Below the pieces are notes generated by a model that saw nothing but the letters and a program-made list of their open reading frames with translations, was not told the origin of the DNA and did not search any database. From contig WGNB01000060.1 of the NCBI GenBank assembly GCA_016124795.1, positions 1 to 59,561 of the forward strand: DNA of 59,561 bases, written 5' to 3'. A program made the position numbers and the translations under genes. Below are positions 17,548 to 25,760 of this stretch, in pieces. This DNA is from Rhodopseudomonas sp. GTDB lineage: Bacteria > Pseudomonadota > Alphaproteobacteria > Rhizobiales > Xanthobacteraceae. Within the stretch, counting starts at the first letter, position 1. The number at the start of each line of letters is the position of its first letter.

Positions 17548-18200
17548 ACCGGCAAAGTCGGCCAGACCTCGAGCGCACCACGGTAGATCATGTCGCAGGC
17601 GACGAAGACGATGATCGCCAGACCGACATAGGCAATCCAGCGGTGCTTGTTGAGCAGCCGCGCGATCAGCCCCGCGGCAAGCCCCATCAACAGGATCGAC
17701 AGCGCCAGTCCGAACACCAAGGCTTCGAGATGGTCGCGCGCCGCGCCGGCCACCGCCAACACGTTATCAAGCGACATCGAGATATCGGCCACAACGATCT
17801 GCCAGGCGGCCTGGGCGAAAGTCTTGCCGGTCGTCCTGGATTCGGCATCGGCCACCGTCGCCTCGGCGGCACCATGGTTCGGCCCGCGCAGTTCGCGCCA
17901 CATTTTCCACGACACCCAGAGCAGCAGGATGCCGCCGGCCAGCAGCAGCCCGACGATATTGAGCAGTTCGACGGCGAAGACCGCGAACAGGATGCGCAGA
18001 ACGGTGGCGGCCAGAATGCCGACCAGAATAGCGCGAGCGCGCTGGGCCTTCGGCAAGCCGGCGGCAGCCAGTCCGATCACCACCGCGTTGTCGCCGGCCA
18101 GCACCAGGTCGATCATGATGACCTGGGCGAAGGCCGCCAATCCGTCCACGGACAACGTGAACAGCGAAGCGAATTCCGGCATCTGGAATGACATGGTCAT
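17544..18200 (-). CDS. TerC family membrane protein (YjbE-like)
   Basis: A TerC-family integral membrane protein of 218 residues with seven hydrophobic helices. The family acidic motifs in helices are present: IDLVLAGDNAVVIG and ISMSLDNVLAVAG. The YjbE/TerC group exports or handles Mn2+ and other metal ions. The linker GPNHGAAEATVADAESRT before the second half is hydrophilic. Starts at 18200 and 18194 are both possible. It diverges from rpsD across a 405-base gap that holds the rpsD promoter and leader. Confidence 0.88.
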   Translation of the reverse strand: MTMSFQMPEFASLFTLSVDGLAAFAQVIMIDLVLAGDNAVVIGLAAAGLPKAQRARAILVGILAATVLRILFAVFAVELLNIVGLLLAGGILLLWVSWKMWRELRGPNHGAAEATVADAESRTTGKTFAQAAWQIVVADISMSLDNVLAVAGAARDHLEALVFGLALSILLMGLAAGLIARLLNKHRWIAYVGLAIIVFVACDMIYRGALEVWPTLPV

Positions 18201-18420
18201 GGCGCGGGCGGCCCCTCGGGTTCAATCAGTCCGACATCGCAGCCACATGGCTGCCAGAGGGGCCCGGCCTGATAGGACGAAAATGGCGGCCAATTTCGTT
18301 CCGGGCAAGCCCGGCGTGCAAAGTTTCCGCCGAAAACCGACCCGTCCGGCACGGCATACCGCCGCAGCCAGTGGAATTACCATCCATAACCGGCAAATCC
18401 CGATCATATGTGACCATTCG

Positions 18421-18449
18421 TTGACACCGGGCCCCTTGCCCCCTAAAAC
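18421..18449 (+). promoter_or_regulatory. Probable rpsD promoter (TTGACA-N17-TAAAAC)
   Basis: TTGACA at 18421-18426 is spaced 17 bases from TAAAAC at 18444-18449. Transcription would start near 18456, leaving a leader of about 150 bases before rpsD. The stretch 18201-18420 between terC and this promoter holds nothing I can recognise. Confidence 0.6.
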
Positions 18450-18456
18450 CCGCTCA

Positions 18457-18605
18457 CCTTGCGGGGCCGTTCGAGCCCCGCTTGGCGTTTCGCGACCCGA
18501 GGCCTGTTCCTGACGCTTTAAGGGCTGGCCTGTCGGCTCCGGGGAGACCCGGAACAGAGGAGGGCGCGGTTCCTCACCCTAATATCGATCTTACATGAGG
18601 ACGCG
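18457..18605 (+). ncRNA. Structured 5' leader of rpsD, candidate S4 autoregulatory RNA
   Basis: The 150-base leader can form a 7-bp hairpin (GCGGGGC 18461-18467 with GCCCCGC 18475-18481) and a longer-range stem (CTGTTCC 18504-18510 with GGAACAG 18551-18557). The second strand of that stem can instead pair with GGTTCC at 18568-18573, so two folds exclude each other. S4 is a known translational repressor in other bacteria. This leader does not obviously match the enterobacterial or Bacillus S4 elements, so the regulatory role is inference. Confidence 0.4.
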
Positions 18606-19223
18606 ATGACCAAGCGTTTGGAATCCAAGTACAAAATTGACCGCCGGATGGGCCAGAACATCTGGGGTCGACCGAAGAGCCCGGTAAACCGCCGTGAATA
18701 CGGCCCCGGCCAGCACGGCCAGCGCCGCAAGAGCAAGCTGTCGGACTACGGCGTGCAGCTCAAGGCCAAGCAGAAGCTACGCGGCTACTACGGCAACATC
18801 TCCGAGAAGCAGTTCCACAGCATCTATTTCGAAGCCATCCGCATGAAGGGCGACTCGGGCGCCAACATGATCGGCCTGCTGGAGCGCCGCCTCGACGCGG
18901 TGATCTACCGCGCCAAGTTCGTGCCGACGGTGTTCGCCGCCCGCCAGTTCATCAACCACGGCCACATCAAGGTGAACGGCCGCCGTGTCAACATCCCGAG
19001 CTTCCGGGTGAAGGTCGGCGACGTCATCGAGATCAAGGAATCGTCGAAGCAGATGAACCTGGTGCTCGAAGCCCAGGCTTTGTCCGAGCGCGACGTGCCC
19101 GATTACATCGCCGTCGATACCGGCAAGATGACCGCCCAGATGGCGCGCGTCCCGGTGTTCTCGGATGTGCCCTATCCGGTCCAGATGGAACCGCACCTGG
19201 TGGTGGAATACTACTCGCGCTAA
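18606..19223 (+). CDS. rpsD: 30S ribosomal protein S4
   Basis: A 205-residue primary 16S rRNA-binding protein of the small subunit, essential for 30S assembly. Conserved blocks include [30 protein letters not shown] and the S4 RNA-binding domain with [20 protein letters not shown]. It is monocistronic rather than part of the alpha operon, as is usual in alphaproteobacteria. GAGGACGCG precedes the ATG, and a hairpin terminator follows. Confidence 0.97.
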   Translation: MTKRLESKYKIDRRMGQNIWGRPKSPVNRREYGPGQHGQRRKSKLSDYGVQLKAKQKLRGYYGNISEKQFHSIYFEAIRMKGDSGANMIGLLERRLDAVIYRAKFVPTVFAARQFINHGHIKVNGRRVNIPSFRVKVGDVIEIKESSKQMNLVLEAQALSERDVPDYIAVDTGKMTAQMARVPVFSDVPYPVQMEPHLVVEYYSR

Positions 19224-19261
19224 GCGACGGCGTTTTCCCGACTTCATCTTCCGAGAATTGC

Positions 19262-19288
19262 AATCCCCTGCCCAAAAGGCGGGGGATT
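19262..19288 (+). terminator. Terminator after rpsD
   Basis: AATCCCCTGCC pairs with GGCGGGGGATT (one G-T wobble) around a CAAAA loop, 38 bases after the rpsD stop. The T run is short (TTT), so efficiency is uncertain. Confidence 0.6.
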
Positions 19289-19326
19289 TGCTATTCAGGG
19301 ATCAGAATATGTACGGGAGAAGCGCC

Positions 19327-20265
19327 ATGACCAACAACAACCAGCTTTCGCGCCGTGCGTTGCTGGCGACGACCGCCGCCGGGCTTGCCGCCGCGAGCCT
19401 GCCGCCCCTGCCCGCTTTCGCCGCCGCGCCGCCGACCACGTTCAAGCACGGCGCCTTCGAGGTCACCGTGGTCAGCGATGGCCATCTGGTGCTGCCCACC
19501 ACCATGCTGGCGCCCGACGCCAAGCCGGACGAACGGGCGGCGCTGCTGAAGACCGCCGGGCAAAGCGGCGATACCTATAACGCGCCGACCAATGTCACCC
19601 TGCTCCGCTCGGCCAGCGATCTGATCCTGATCGATATGGGCTCGGGCGATCGCTTCATGCCGACCGCCGGCAAGCTGTGGGACAACCTCAAAAGCGCCGG
19701 CATCGACAAGACCAAAATCACCAAGGTGATCTTCACCCACGGCCACCCCGATCATTTGTGGGGCGCGGTCGACGAACTCGACGACCTTGTGCTGCCGAAA
19801 GCCAGCTTCCACGTCGCCGCCGCCGAATGGGACTTCTGGAACGGCGACAACGCCACGCGCGGATTGCCGGCCGAGCGCGCCGGCTTCGTCACCGGCGCGA
19901 AACGCAATTACGCCGCGATCAAGGAGCGGGTCACCATGTTCAAGGCCGGCGACGAGATCGTGCCGGGCATTCAGGTGATCTCGACGCCCGGCCATACCCA
20001 GGGCCATGTCTCGCTGGCGGTCGCCGGCGGCGACGGCCTGATCGTCGGCGGCGACGTGCTCACCCACCCGATCATCTCGTTCCGGCATCCGGAATGGAAA
20101 CCGACCGCCGATCACGTCCCAGATCAAGCTGTCGCCACCCGCAAGATGCTGCTCGACCGGCTGGCCAAGGATCGCTCGAAGCTGATCGGCTACCATTTGC
20201 CTTATCCCGGCCTTGGCCGGGTCGAACGCAAGGATGGCGCGTACCGTTACGTTGCGGAAGGCTGA
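19327..20265 (+). CDS. Tat-exported metallo-beta-lactamase-fold hydrolase
   Basis: A 312-residue MBL-fold enzyme. The N-terminus carries a twin-arginine signal (LSRRALLAT at residues 7-15, then an Ala-rich core ending near AFAAAP), so it is exported folded. Metal ligands are clear: His138, His140, Asp142 and His143 in THGHPDHLWG, then GHTQGHVSL and GGDVLTH, and a late GYHLPYPGLGRV. These features fit the quorum-quenching-lactonase and alkylsulfatase-like branch of the fold, but the substrate is unknown. GGGAGA precedes the ATG at 19327; the frame upstream is not part of it. Confidence 0.88.
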   Translation: MTNNNQLSRRALLATTAAGLAAASLPPLPAFAAAPPTTFKHGAFEVTVVSDGHLVLPTTMLAPDAKPDERAALLKTAGQSGDTYNAPTNVTLLRSASDLILIDMGSGDRFMPTAGKLWDNLKSAGIDKTKITKVIFTHGHPDHLWGAVDELDDLVLPKASFHVAAAEWDFWNGDNATRGLPAERAGFVTGAKRNYAAIKERVTMFKAGDEIVPGIQVISTPGHTQGHVSLAVAGGDGLIVGGDVLTHPIISFRHPEWKPTADHVPDQAVATRKMLLDRLAKDRSKLIGYHLPYPGLGRVERKDGAYRYVAEG

Positions 20266-20283
20266 CGCAACACGGCGCGTCGC

Positions 20284-21315
20284 CTAGGCGTCGATGACAA
20301 GCCGCGCCGAACGGGCGCGGCTGACGCAGACCATCATGCAATCGTTACGCGCCTTGTCCTGCGCCGACAGAACGCTGTCGCGATGATCGGGTTCGCCGGC
20401 AATCACCCGCGTCTCGCAGGTGCCGCAATAACCCTCCTCGCAGGAAAACGACACGTCGGCCTGCGCGGCACGCAAGACGCTGCCGAGCGAGCGGTCGGCC
20501 GGCACCGGCAACGTGCGCCCGCTCCGGGCCAACACCACCTCGAATGCGCGATTGACCGGCGGCGCGGCCACCGGATCGGCGACCGGCGCGGTGAACCGTT
20601 CGACATGCAGCCGATCGGCCACGCCATAACGGCGCGCGGCATCCTCGATCGCGATCAGCATGGCCGCCGGCCCGCAGGCATAGATCAGCGTGTCCGGCAT
20701 CAGCGCACGCAACAGCGCATCGATGTCCGGATGTCCGGCCTCATCCCGCGCCACGGCTTCGAATTTGCCGCCCGAGCGGCGCGCGACTTCATTGCCAAAG
20801 GCCATGCTGGCACGCGTCCGCCCGCCATGCACGAAGCGCCAGGATCGACCCGACCGCGCGGCGGCCTGGACCATCGGCAATAACGGCGTGATGCCGATGC
20901 CACCGGCGATGAACAGATAATCGTCGGCGTCGAAGAATGGAAAGCGGTGACGCGGCTTGCCGATATTCAACCGCAGGCCGGGCCGGGCCACCGCATGGAG
21001 TTCGGCCGAACCGCCACGGCCGGCGGCTTCGCGCAACACCGCGATCCGGTAAGAGTCAAACTTATCGGGATCGCCACACAACGAATATTGCCGCACCTTG
21101 CCCGTCGGCAGCGCGACATCGACATGCGCACCCGGAAGCCACGGCGGCAATTTCGCACCGTCTTCTCGCACCAGTTCAAGCGCGATGACAGCCTCGGCCA
21201 CCTGCGTCACCCGCGCGACCCACACCGGCAAAGATGCGCCGCCCGTCGCGCGTTGACGGCCCGCCGCGGCATCGCGCGGCAGCAATCCGGGCTGCGATAA
21301 CGGCTGCGAAGTCAT
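20284..21315 (-). CDS. Phthalate-dioxygenase-reductase-like flavin/2Fe-2S oxidoreductase
   Basis: A three-domain reductase. First is a flavin-binding barrel with RQYSLCGDP (flavin contact). Next is an NAD(P)-binding domain (FIAGGIGITPLLPM and IYACGPAAML). Last is a C-terminal plant-type 2Fe-2S domain (SCEEGYCGTCETRV plus a late Cys in NDCMMVCV). It would pass electrons from NAD(P)H to a partner oxygenase or other acceptor; none of the usual Rieske oxygenases is adjacent. The ATG at 21315 fits AGGAG spacing better than the one at 21321. It lies downstream of the urtA-like gene with a hairpin between, and near the divergent MOSC-rubredoxin frame, which could be its electron acceptor (inference). 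Confidence 0.87.
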   Translation of the reverse strand: MTSQPLSQPGLLPRDAAAGRQRATGGASLPVWVARVTQVAEAVIALELVREDGAKLPPWLPGAHVDVALPTGKVRQYSLCGDPDKFDSYRIAVLREAAGRGGSAELHAVARPGLRLNIGKPRHRFPFFDADDYLFIAGGIGITPLLPMVQAAARSGRSWRFVHGGRTRASMAFGNEVARRSGGKFEAVARDEAGHPDIDALLRALMPDTLIYACGPAAMLIAIEDAARRYGVADRLHVERFTAPVADPVAAPPVNRAFEVVLARSGRTLPVPADRSLGSVLRAAQADVSFSCEEGYCGTCETRVIAGEPDHRDSVLSAQDKARNDCMMVCVSRARSARLVIDA

Positions 21316-21327
21316 CGTCATGCTCCT

Positions 21328-21361
21328 AAAGAAACTGGCGGCCGCTCGCCGCGGCCGCCAG
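21328..21361 (-). terminator. Terminator between urtA-like gene and the reductase
   Basis: On the minus strand CTGGCGGCCGC pairs perfectly (11 bp) with GCGGCCGCCAG around GGCGA and is followed by TTTCTTT. It could end urtA transcription or attenuate read-through into the reductase gene, whose ribosome site is directly behind it. Confidence 0.65.
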
Positions 21362-21405
21362 CGGGGATCTATGACGCGGCCGCAGCCGCGCCACAGCAGG
21401 TTCGG

Positions 21406-22692
21406 TTAGTTGGTGGCAAAGCGCGGCGTCGTGCAGCCGCCGCAAACCCACGGCCAGGACCAGTTGGCGACCTTGCCTTTATTGGCCTCGACGTAGGGAC
21501 TCCAGGCTTTCGGCGGCAGCGCCTTGCTCTTGTAGACGATGCTGAACTGACCGTTGCCCTGGATTTCGCCGATCATCACCGGCTTGGCCATGTGGTGGTT
21601 CGGGCCCATCGTCACTTCGAAGCCGGACGGCGACTTGACCTTCTGGCCGATCATCGCCTGACGCACGGCGTCGACATCGGTGGTGCCGGCCTGCTGAACC
21701 GCCTGCACCCACATGTGGAACAGGATGTAGGCCGATTCCATCGGATCGTTGGTCACGCTCTTCGGGTTCTTGGTATAGGCGTGCCACTTGGCAATGAACG
21801 CCTTGTTCTCGGGCGTATTGACCGACTCGAAGTAGCTCCAGGCGGCGAGATGACCGATCAACGGCTTGGTATCGACGCCGGCGAGTTCTTCTTCGCCGAC
21901 CGAGAAGGCGATCACCGGGATATCGGTCGCCTTGATGCCCTGGTTGCCGAGTTCCTTGTAGAACGGCACATTGGCGTCGCCATTGACGGTCGAGACCACC
22001 GCCGTCTTCTTGCCGGCCGAGCCGAACTTCTTGATCCGCGCCACTTCGGTCTGCCAGTCCGAGAAGCCGAACGGCGTGTAGTTCTCCAGGATGTCTTCAT
22101 CCTTGACGCCGACCTACTTGAGATAAGCGCGGATGATCTTGTTCGAGGTGCGCGGATAAACATAGTCGGTGCCTTCGAGCACGAAGCGTTTGACGTTGCC
22201 GCCATCCTTGCTCATCAGATACTTGACCGCCGGGATCGCCTTGTTATCCGGCACCGACGAGCCATAGAAGATGTTGTAGGACGATTCCTCGCCTTCGTAT
22301 TCGAGCGGGTAGAACAGCAGGCCGTTAAGCTCCTCGAACACCGGCAGCACCGACTTGCGCGACACCGACGTCCAGCAGCCGAATACGGCGGCGACCTTGT
22401 CCTTGGAAATCAGTTCGCGCGCCTTCTCGGCGAACAGCGGCCAGTTCGACGCCGGATCGACCACCACCGGCTCGATCTTCTTGCCGAGCAGACCACCCTT
22501 GGCGTTCTGATCGGCGACCTGCATCAGCATCAGATCCTTGAGGATCGTTTCGCTGATCGCCATGGTGCCGGACAGCGAATGCAGGATACCGATCTTGATG
22601 GTGTCGGCGGCCAGCGCCGGCGTCGCGACCGCGCCCCATAAGAAGGCCGAGGCCACCGTCGCGTGAAGCCAGGAATGTCGCTTTGCGGTCAT
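21406..22692 (-). pseudogene. urtA: UrtA-like urea/amide ABC transporter substrate-binding protein, interrupted by an in-frame amber codon
   Basis: The frame encodes a full-length UrtA-type binding protein. It has a signal peptide ([17 protein letters not shown] to ATPALA), the mature start [19 protein letters not shown], then [33 protein letters not shown] and GFEVTMGPNHHMAKPVMIG. Codon 193 is TAG (22114-22116), in the same frame, between RAYLK and VGVKDEDILENYTPFG. Both sides remain perfectly conserved in style, so a single recent base change or a base-calling error is likely. If real, the product is truncated within the first lobe. No urtBCDE genes are near, so it was an orphan or works with another permease. 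AAGGAG precedes its ATG. Confidence 0.85.
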
Positions 22693-22946
22693 CTGAGTTC
22701 TCCTTGATGTGAATTCATCATTGTCGAGCCACGCGTCATGCGCGGCTGTCGTGCTCCGGCCACGGCGGCAAATTGCACCGCGCCGGAACCATCGCCGAGA
22801 GCCACAGCGGGAAATTGCGCTGGCACCATGCGCTGCCCGCGGCTGAGCCACTTGCAGCAACACACTGCCTAGAAGACGATCCGAAGGCGTGGGTTTAACG
22901 CCGGCTTTGCCGATGGCTTGGGCAAAAGCACCACGCGGCGGTCGCC

Positions 22947-23020
22947 AGCGGTCCAGTTGACTTTGGATTGAGCGGTCCAGTTCGCCACCGGCTTGCGGTC
23001 CAGTTGCGAGCACCTACAAT
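22947..23020. promoter_or_regulatory. MocR-type operator: three direct repeats of GCGGTCCAGTT, with promoter of the divergent regulator
   Basis: The 11-base motif GCGGTCCAGTT occurs three times in the same orientation, within 12-base blocks at 22947-22958, 22971-22982 and 22994-23005. Spacing is 24 and 23 bases, about two helical turns. The last copy overlaps a TTGCGG (22993-22998) that is 16 bases from TACAAT (23015-23020), a plausible promoter for the MocR gene at 23092. Phased direct repeats are the usual operator form of MocR/GabR/PdxR regulators, so this site probably controls both the regulator and urtA. The rest of 22693-23091 shows nothing else. Confidence 0.75.
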
Positions 23021-23091
23021 CGAAACGCCGGAGCCAACAGGGGCCTGCGCCGCTTACACCAAATGCGGCGTGCCCAGCGATAAGGTTGTGA

Positions 23092-25746
23092 ATGCAGATT
23101 CCCGTGCTGCTGGATCGCTCCCGGCGCGAACCTCTGATTAATCAACTCTGCGACCAGTTGCGCGAGGCGATCCGCCAGACGCGGCTGGCGGCCGGCACCC
23201 GTTTGCCGTCGTCGCGCCAGTTGTCGGAACAGCTCGCGGTGTCGCGTAACACCGTGGTGCGCGCCTACGACAGCCTGATCGTCGAGGGCTATGTCGAATC
23301 GCGTCCGGGCTCCGGCATTTTTGTTTCAGACCGGCCACCGGCGATCAAACCGAGCTTCGATACCGACACGAGCGACATCGACTTCACTACGTCGGCATCG
23401 GCGATGCCGATCCCGACCATCGCCTTGCGCGCGCCGACCGTCGGCCATCTGACGCCGGGACGCCTGTCATTCGACTTCTTTCCGGGCCGGCCGAGCGCGG
23501 CGCAATTCCCGATCAAGACTTGGCGGCGCATCCTGCATCGCAATCTGGCGCAAGGTGGCGGCACCGGCCTTACCCATTATGGCGACCCCGCCGGCCTGCC
23601 GCTGTTGCGTTCGGCCATCGCCAGTCATCTGGCGACATCGCGCGGCATCGCCGCCGACCCCAGCCGCATCGTCATCGTCTCCGGCATTCAGGAAGGCATC
23701 GGTATCGCGGCGCGGCTGTTCCTGAACGCCGACACGCTGACCGCCATCGAGGACCCGTGTCATCAGGGCGTCGCCTATGCTTTCGAGGCGACCGGCACGC
23801 GCATGGCCCATATCGCGGTCGATAACGAAGGGCTGATCCCCGACGACCTGCCGCGCCGGCAAACCGCGCTGCTCTACGTCACCCCATCGCATCAATTTCC
23901 AACCGGCCATACGCTATCGCTGACGCGCCGGCGCGAGATCGTGCGCTGGGCGCGTCGCAACGGCTGCTACATTCTCGAGGACGACCGCGACAGCGACTTC
24001 CGCTACGAGGGCTCGCCGCTGCCGGCGATCGCGGCGGCGGCGCCCGATTGCACGATCTACCTCGGCACCTTTTCAAGGTCGCTCGGCGCCGGATTGCGGC
24101 TTGGCTACATGGTGGTGCCGCGCCAGCTCGCCGAACTGACCGCCCATGCCAAGGCGCTGCTTAACAGCGGCAATCCCTGGCTCGAGCAATCGGCGCTGGC
24201 CGAGATGATGCGCAACAACAGTTACGACGCGCACCTGCTGCGCATCCGCGCCACTTATCGGCAGAACCGCGATCGGCTGCTGGTCGCACTGCGGCGCAAT
24301 TTCGGCGACGTCATCGTCACCGGCGAACATGGCGGCCTGCATCTGGTCTGGCATCTGCCGCCCGGCGTACCGAATGCCGCCGTGGTCGAGGCTATCGCGC
24401 GACGCGCCCGTATCGGCGTCTATTCGCTCGCCTCCGGCGGCGCTTACGCCGCCAAGCCGAGCAATCTGGTGCAGCGCGGGCTGATGCTCGGCTATGCCGC
24501 GCTCAACGCCAAGCAGATCGAACAAGGCATCGCCCGCCTGTCGGACGCGATCGACGATTCAATCGACGACCCTGGCGCCGATGTCAGCGCGCTGTTCGCG
24601 CGGCTGTCGCCTGCCATTACGGCCGGCACAAGCGGCGCGTCGCCGGTCCATCTGGACTCCAAACTTCGTCGGCAACCGGCCCTCGCGGCGATCCGCCGGC
24701 CGCGTGCAAGCTCGGCGTCCAACCCCAGTCGCGGTCACGCACGAGCAGCAGGACGTCCCATGGCAACGGTGAGCAGACTCTATCGGTATCCGATCAAGGG
24801 ACTGAGCGCGCAGCCGCTATCGTGCGTCGCGCTCGAACCCGACAAGCCTTTTCCGCACGACCGCGAATACGCGCTCGCCCGGCCCGGCGCGCCGATCGAC
24901 AGCCGCGATCCGAAATGGGCCAAGAAAGGCCTGTTCGTCATGCTGATGCTCGACGAAGGCCTCGCCCGCGTCACCACCAAGCTCGACGTCGACAGCCACC
25001 ACATGACGGTGACGCAAGGCAACCGGCAGATCGCGCAAGCCAATCTGACCGACGAAGCCGAGCGCGCCGAATTCGAACATGCCGTGTGGAAGCTGGTGCC
25101 GACGCTGCCGGCGCCGCCGACGCTGGTGCATTCGTCCGGCGGCCATTTCATGGACAAGCCGGACAACGTCATCTCGCTGATCAATCTGGCGACGGTGCGC
25201 AGCCTCGAACAGCAATGGGGCGTGGCGATCGATCCGCTCCGCTTTCGCGCCAATATCTATATCGACGGCGCCAAGCCCTGGGAGGAATTCGACTGGGTCG
25301 GCGGCGATATCAGCATCGGCGGCGTCGACTTCGCCGTCGACCGCAAGAACGGCCGTTGCGGCGCGACCAATGTCAATCCACAGACCGGCCGGCGCGACCT
25401 CGATATTCCGGCCTCGCTGCGCGCGATGTACGGCCACAAGAATCTCGGCGTCTACCTGATCGCCAAGAATGCCGGGCAGATCGCGGTCGACGATGCGCTG
25501 ACCACGCCGAACGTGAAATCGGCGGTCGTCGCGCCCGTGTTGCCGGAGATCGCGATGCCGGTACCAGCGCGCAGTTTCATCTGTCGCGGCTGTTATTTCA
25601 TCTACGAGGAAGCCAAGGGCCTGCCGCAACAGGCGATCGCGCCGGGCACCGCTATCGCCAACATTCCCGACGCCTGGCGCTGCCCGGACTGCGGCACCGA
25701 CAAGACGACGTTCCGGCCTTATGCCGAAAGCGAGACGACGGTCTGA
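23092..25746 (+). CDS. MocR-type regulator fused to MOSC domain and rubredoxin (884 aa)
   Basis: One open frame with four parts. Residues 10-78 are a GntR winged helix (PSSRQLSEQLAVSRNTVVRAY, in parts). Residues 115-485 are a fold-type I aminotransferase domain (THYGDPAGLPLLR, YVTPSHQFPTGHTLS, EDDRDSDFRYEG). Residues 490-556 are an Ala/Ser/Arg linker without family features. Residues 557-835 are MOSC_N plus MOSC (VSRLYRYPIKGLS; the likely Mo-ligand Cys756 in GRCGATNVNPQTGRRD; NLGVYLIAKNAG). Residues 829-876 are a rubredoxin with Cys831, Cys834, Cys864 and Cys867 (CRGC, WRCPDCG). The PLP-binding Lys expected in TFSKxLGxGLRLGY is Arg329 (codon AGG). An ATG at codon 557 with its own AGGA suggests that two genes were joined by loss of the MocR stop. 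DNA binding is intact by sequence; PLP binding is doubtful. Confidence 0.85.
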   Translation: MQIPVLLDRSRREPLINQLCDQLREAIRQTRLAAGTRLPSSRQLSEQLAVSRNTVVRAYDSLIVEGYVESRPGSGIFVSDRPPAIKPSFDTDTSDIDFTTSASAMPIPTIALRAPTVGHLTPGRLSFDFFPGRPSAAQFPIKTWRRILHRNLAQGGGTGLTHYGDPAGLPLLRSAIASHLATSRGIAADPSRIVIVSGIQEGIGIAARLFLNADTLTAIEDPCHQGVAYAFEATGTRMAHIAVDNEGLIPDDLPRRQTALLYVTPSHQFPTGHTLSLTRRREIVRWARRNGCYILEDDRDSDFRYEGSPLPAIAAAAPDCTIYLGTFSRSLGAGLRLGYMVVPRQLAELTAHAKALLNSGNPWLEQSALAEMMRNNSYDAHLLRIRATYRQNRDRLLVALRRNFGDVIVTGEHGGLHLVWHLPPGVPNAAVVEAIARRARIGVYSLASGGAYAAKPSNLVQRGLMLGYAALNAKQIEQGIARLSDAIDDSIDDPGADVSALFARLSPAITAGTSGASPVHLDSKLRRQPALAAIRRPRASSASNPSRGHARAAGRPMATVSRLYRYPIKGLSAQPLSCVALEPDKPFPHDREYALARPGAPIDSRDPKWAKKGLFVMLMLDEGLARVTTKLDVDSHHMTVTQGNRQIAQANLTDEAERAEFEHAVWKLVPTLPAPPTLVHSSGGHFMDKPDNVISLINLATVRSLEQQWGVAIDPLRFRANIYIDGAKPWEEFDWVGGDISIGGVDFAVDRKNGRCGATNVNPQTGRRDLDIPASLRAMYGHKNLGVYLIAKNAGQIAVDDALTTPNVKSAVVAPVLPEIAMPVPARSFICRGCYFIYEEAKGLPQQAIAPGTAIANIPDAWRCPDCGTDKTTFRPYAESETTV
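24751..24762 (+). promoter_or_regulatory. Internal ribosome site and ATG for a separate MOSC-rubredoxin protein
   Basis: AGGA lies six bases before the ATG at 24760, in frame with the 884-codon gene. Initiation here would give a 328-residue MOSC_N-MOSC-rubredoxin enzyme beginning MATVSRLYRYPIKG, the natural N-terminus for this family. The cell may therefore make this protein independently of the fusion. Sequence alone cannot show which is used. Confidence 0.6.
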
Positions 25747-25760
25747 ACGTCATTGATATG

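Noticed and set aside
22114-22116. The TAG in urtA as programmed recoding (for example pyrrolysine)
   Set aside because: No evidence of a recoding element, and the organism type makes it unlikely; a point mutation or base error is simpler.
22693-22946. A guanidine (ykkC or mini-ykkC) riboswitch before the urtA-like gene
   Set aside because: I could not find the paired hairpins with conserved ACGR loops in the leader; only the direct-repeat operator is evident.
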